Of a stretch of 6,068 nucleotides of DNA, positions 4,922 through 6,068 are shown in pieces (the stretch's first letter is position 1; every line of letters starts with the position of its first letter). Position numbers and translations under genes: made by a program. This DNA is from DASCNA01 sp036011305 (GTDB taxonomy: Bacteria; Verrucomicrobiota; Lentisphaeria; Victivallales; GWF2-38-69). A model generated the notes under the pieces. The model was not told where the DNA came from. It saw nothing but the letters and a program-made list of their open reading frames with translations, and did no database searches. The DNA lies in NCBI GenBank assembly GCA_036011305.1, contig DASCNA010000178.1, positions 1 through 6,068 on the forward strand, in the 5' to 3' direction.

Positions 4922-5491
4922 ATGAAGACTTATTGCTCAATCTGCAATCAAGAATATGATATTTCAGAGAAATATGTTGACAAACAAGCTGAATGTAAAG
5001 CGTGTGGAGGAAAATTTATCATTAAAAATTACGATAATATAAATTCTGAGAAGATTTATAATGATAATTATATAAAGCTAACTGATTATAATAAATCTGA
5101 CCATGTTGAGGAAGAAACTTTATATGAAAAACATCCTTCTATGTTCAGAAACAGACCAATATTATTTATTATTTTTATCATTCTTATAATTCTCTACGGA
5201 CTCGGATTGTTATTACTTTTGATATGGTGGTTAAAAGCATTAAGTTCAAAATTAACTATTACAAACAAGAAAACAACTTACAGAAAAGGTCTATTATCAA
5301 AATATACAAATGATGTCTGGCATACTGATGTGAGGAATGTGCAAGTTGGGCAAAACCTATTTCAGAGGATTTTTAATGTAGGCAGTGTTGGTATTTCATC
5401 TGCCGGACAGGGAACTATAGAAATAATGGCTTATGGATTCAGAGAGCCAGAAGAAGTTAAAGAGTTAATTTATAGTTTTAAGGAAAAATAA
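4922..5491 (+). CDS. Zinc-ribbon (MJ0042-like), transmembrane, bacterial PH-domain (bPH2/DUF304-like) protein
   Basis: A 189-aa membrane protein in three parts. Residues 1-33 form a zinc ribbon with CSIC (5-8) and CKAC (25-28), followed by GGKF, the layout of the MJ0042 finger. Residues 34-78 are a polar linker. A long hydrophobic stretch at 80-104 is one helix or a tight pair. Residues 107-187 resemble a bacterial PH domain of the YdbS type: SKLTITNKKTTYRKGLLSK, DVRNVQVGQNLFQRIFNVG, then SAGQGTIEIMAYGF and a closing REPEEVKELI helix. Such domains usually sit on the cytoplasmic face of the membrane; their partners are mostly unknown. The start is backed by AAGG at 4910-4913. The stop is followed by a T-rich run but no clear hairpin. 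It lies upstream of a SHOCT protein in the same direction, separated by 218 bases. Confidence 0.8.
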   Translation: MKTYCSICNQEYDISEKYVDKQAECKACGGKFIIKNYDNINSEKIYNDNYIKLTDYNKSDHVEEETLYEKHPSMFRNRPILFIIFIILIILYGLGLLLLLIWWLKALSSKLTITNKKTTYRKGLLSKYTNDVWHTDVRNVQVGQNLFQRIFNVGSVGISSAGQGTIEIMAYGFREPEEVKELIYSFKEK

Positions 5492-5709
5492 CTTTTTTAT
5501 TTATACCATGCTTATGTGTTTCTCTAACAGTTTTTGCTATCAAAGATAAAGTAAATGAATAGGAATTAATGTTAAATATTTTCTATTATGAGATAAAATA
5601 CGTTATTAAAAATGCAATAAAAAACTACTTTTCTTGCTTTGAGTAAAAATTTCAGTATGTATATTTATAAAAACATGAAACAATTTAATAATAAAGAAAG
5701 AGAATAATC

Positions 5710-5931
5710 ATGCACCATAGTTTTTACCATATGTGGCCATATATGCCAATAATAATGTTCATTATATTTATTTTATTTATATGTTTTATTTGTCGTTTTA
5801 TCAAGAAATCATCCTGTACACAAAATACTCAATTACAACATGAAACACCAATGGATATACTCAAAAAAAGATATGCGAAAGGAGAAATATCAAAAGATCA
5901 ATTTGAAAGTATGAAAAAAGATATTATGTAA
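5710..5931 (+). CDS. Small SHOCT-domain membrane protein with a His/Met-rich N-terminus
   Basis: This 73-aa protein starts MHHSFYHMWPYMP, has one membrane helix at about 11-30, and continues with a basic stretch (RFIKK). It ends in a SHOCT domain at 47-73, PMDILKKRYAKGEISKDQFE and onward. That pattern (ILKxRYAxGEIxxxxFExMKxDI) is the short C-terminal oligomerisation motif found at the end of many bacterial membrane proteins. By charge the C-terminus is cytoplasmic, so the three His residues and the Met/Trp cluster would face the periplasm, where they could bind a metal such as copper. SHOCT and bacterial PH domains often occur in neighbouring or fused proteins, so a link to the preceding gene is plausible. 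The ribosome site is weak (AAAGAGAA at 5697-5704). No strong terminator follows. Confidence 0.8.
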   Translation: MHHSFYHMWPYMPIIMFIIFILFICFICRFIKKSSCTQNTQLQHETPMDILKKRYAKGEISKDQFESMKKDIM

Positions 5932-5940
5932 ACGCAGTGT

Positions 5941-5958
5941 TCAACTTTTTTTAGTTGA
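5941..5958 (+). terminator. Weak hairpin after the SHOCT gene
   Basis: TCAACT (5941-5946) and AGTTGA (5953-5958) form a 6-bp stem around six T's. The sequence after it is TGTTCTTTG rather than a T-run, so termination would be poor. It may instead mark the outer end of a mobile element. Confidence 0.25.
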
Positions 5959-5975
5959 TGTTCTTTGAAATTATA

Positions 5976-6045
5976 TGTCATAGCATAAACTTCTAAATAT
6001 TATAAGCGACTAATCAAATAATATATTAGGAGTAATGCTATGACA
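5976..6045 (+). promoter_or_regulatory. 11-bp inverted repeat that buries the start codon of the next gene
   Basis: TGTCATAGCAT (5976-5986) and ATGCTATGACA (6035-6045) are perfect complements 48 bases apart. The right arm contains the ATG start (6040-6042), and the AGGAG ribosome site (6028-6032) lies three bases before it. An RNA read through from upstream would hide the start codon. An RNA started between the arms, for instance from TATTAT or TATAAG at 5998-6006, would lack the left arm and be translated. By established knowledge IS10 and IS50 use this device to block transposase synthesis from outside promoters. Confidence 0.5.
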
Positions 6046-6068
6046 ACAGAAGACTTTATCATTGAAAC
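6040..6068 (+). CDS. Start of a gene, probably an insertion-sequence transposase (3' part outside window)
   Basis: The first nine codons read MTTEDFIIE, with a good AGGAG ribosome site at 6028-6032, 7 bases before the ATG. From memory, DDE transposases of the IS4/IS982 sort commonly open with M-T-(T/L)-(E/D)-(E/D)-F-I; nine residues cannot prove this. The start-codon-burying inverted repeat, typical of mobile elements, supports it. If correct, the left end of the element lies somewhere between the SHOCT stop codon and 5976. Confidence 0.45.

Noticed and set aside
5569..5646. 25-codon open frame between the PH and SHOCT genes, with AGGA 5 bases before its ATG (5561-5564)
   Set aside because: The composition is what AT-rich noise gives, there is no homologue in the window, and a short AGGA match is common by chance. 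A ribosome-profiling peak would be needed to call it.
1..6068. Search for CRISPR repeats, tRNA or rRNA genes, and toxin-antitoxin pairs
   Set aside because: No regularly spaced direct repeats, no tRNA cloverleaf with a T-arm signature, and no rRNA motif were seen. The small genes A and B are lone units and do not have the overlapping two-gene layout of typical toxin-antitoxin modules.

Overview
The window is an AT-rich bacterial segment of chromosome-like character. It carries two amino-acid/drug-type transporters, several very small proteins, two small membrane proteins with regulatory-type domains, and the start of what is probably an insertion-sequence transposase. The genus cannot be fixed from the sequence. 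The ClcA-like tail and the Bcr/CflA-like and GadC-like transporters fit a Gram-negative bacterium, and Shine-Dalgarno sites before most genes confirm a bacterial source. The clcA tail (79 G+C in the first 190 bases by hand count, about 42%) is clearly less AT-rich than everything to its right, so the rest may be a more recently acquired or faster-drifting accessory stretch.

Layout. 1-193 (+): 3' end of a ClC chloride/proton antiporter gene, ending at a hairpin terminator (208-243) that also serves the next gene on the opposite strand. 262-474 (-): a 70-aa protein of unknown family, called A here. 711-1910 and 1926-3329 (-): a two-gene transporter operon, in which a GadC-like APC amino-acid antiporter is followed 15 bases later by a Bcr/CflA-like MFS exporter. 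3330-3625: a divergent control region. 3626-3859 (+): a 77-aa two-helix membrane protein. 4090-4290 (+): a 66-aa protein, called B, which is an ungapped homologue of A; it has a structured leader and a good terminator. 4338-4921: a 584-base stretch with no intact gene but one possible relic. 4922-5491 (+): zinc-ribbon/transmembrane/bacterial-PH protein. 5710-5931 (+): small SHOCT membrane protein. 6040-6068 (+): first 9 codons of a probable transposase whose start codon lies in one arm of an inverted repeat.

How the parts may work together. The most notable pattern is that gene A and the transporter operon, 2.9 kb apart, have nearly the same upstream DNA: a 30-base block identical at 25 positions, then 16-17 bases, then CTATATGA. 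This suggests one regulon joining a small unknown protein to amino-acid/drug transport. A's relative B lies just beyond the operon on the other strand. A and B therefore flank the transporter block and may be a small uncharacterised protein family linked to it. All functional links are inference from position and sequence pattern.
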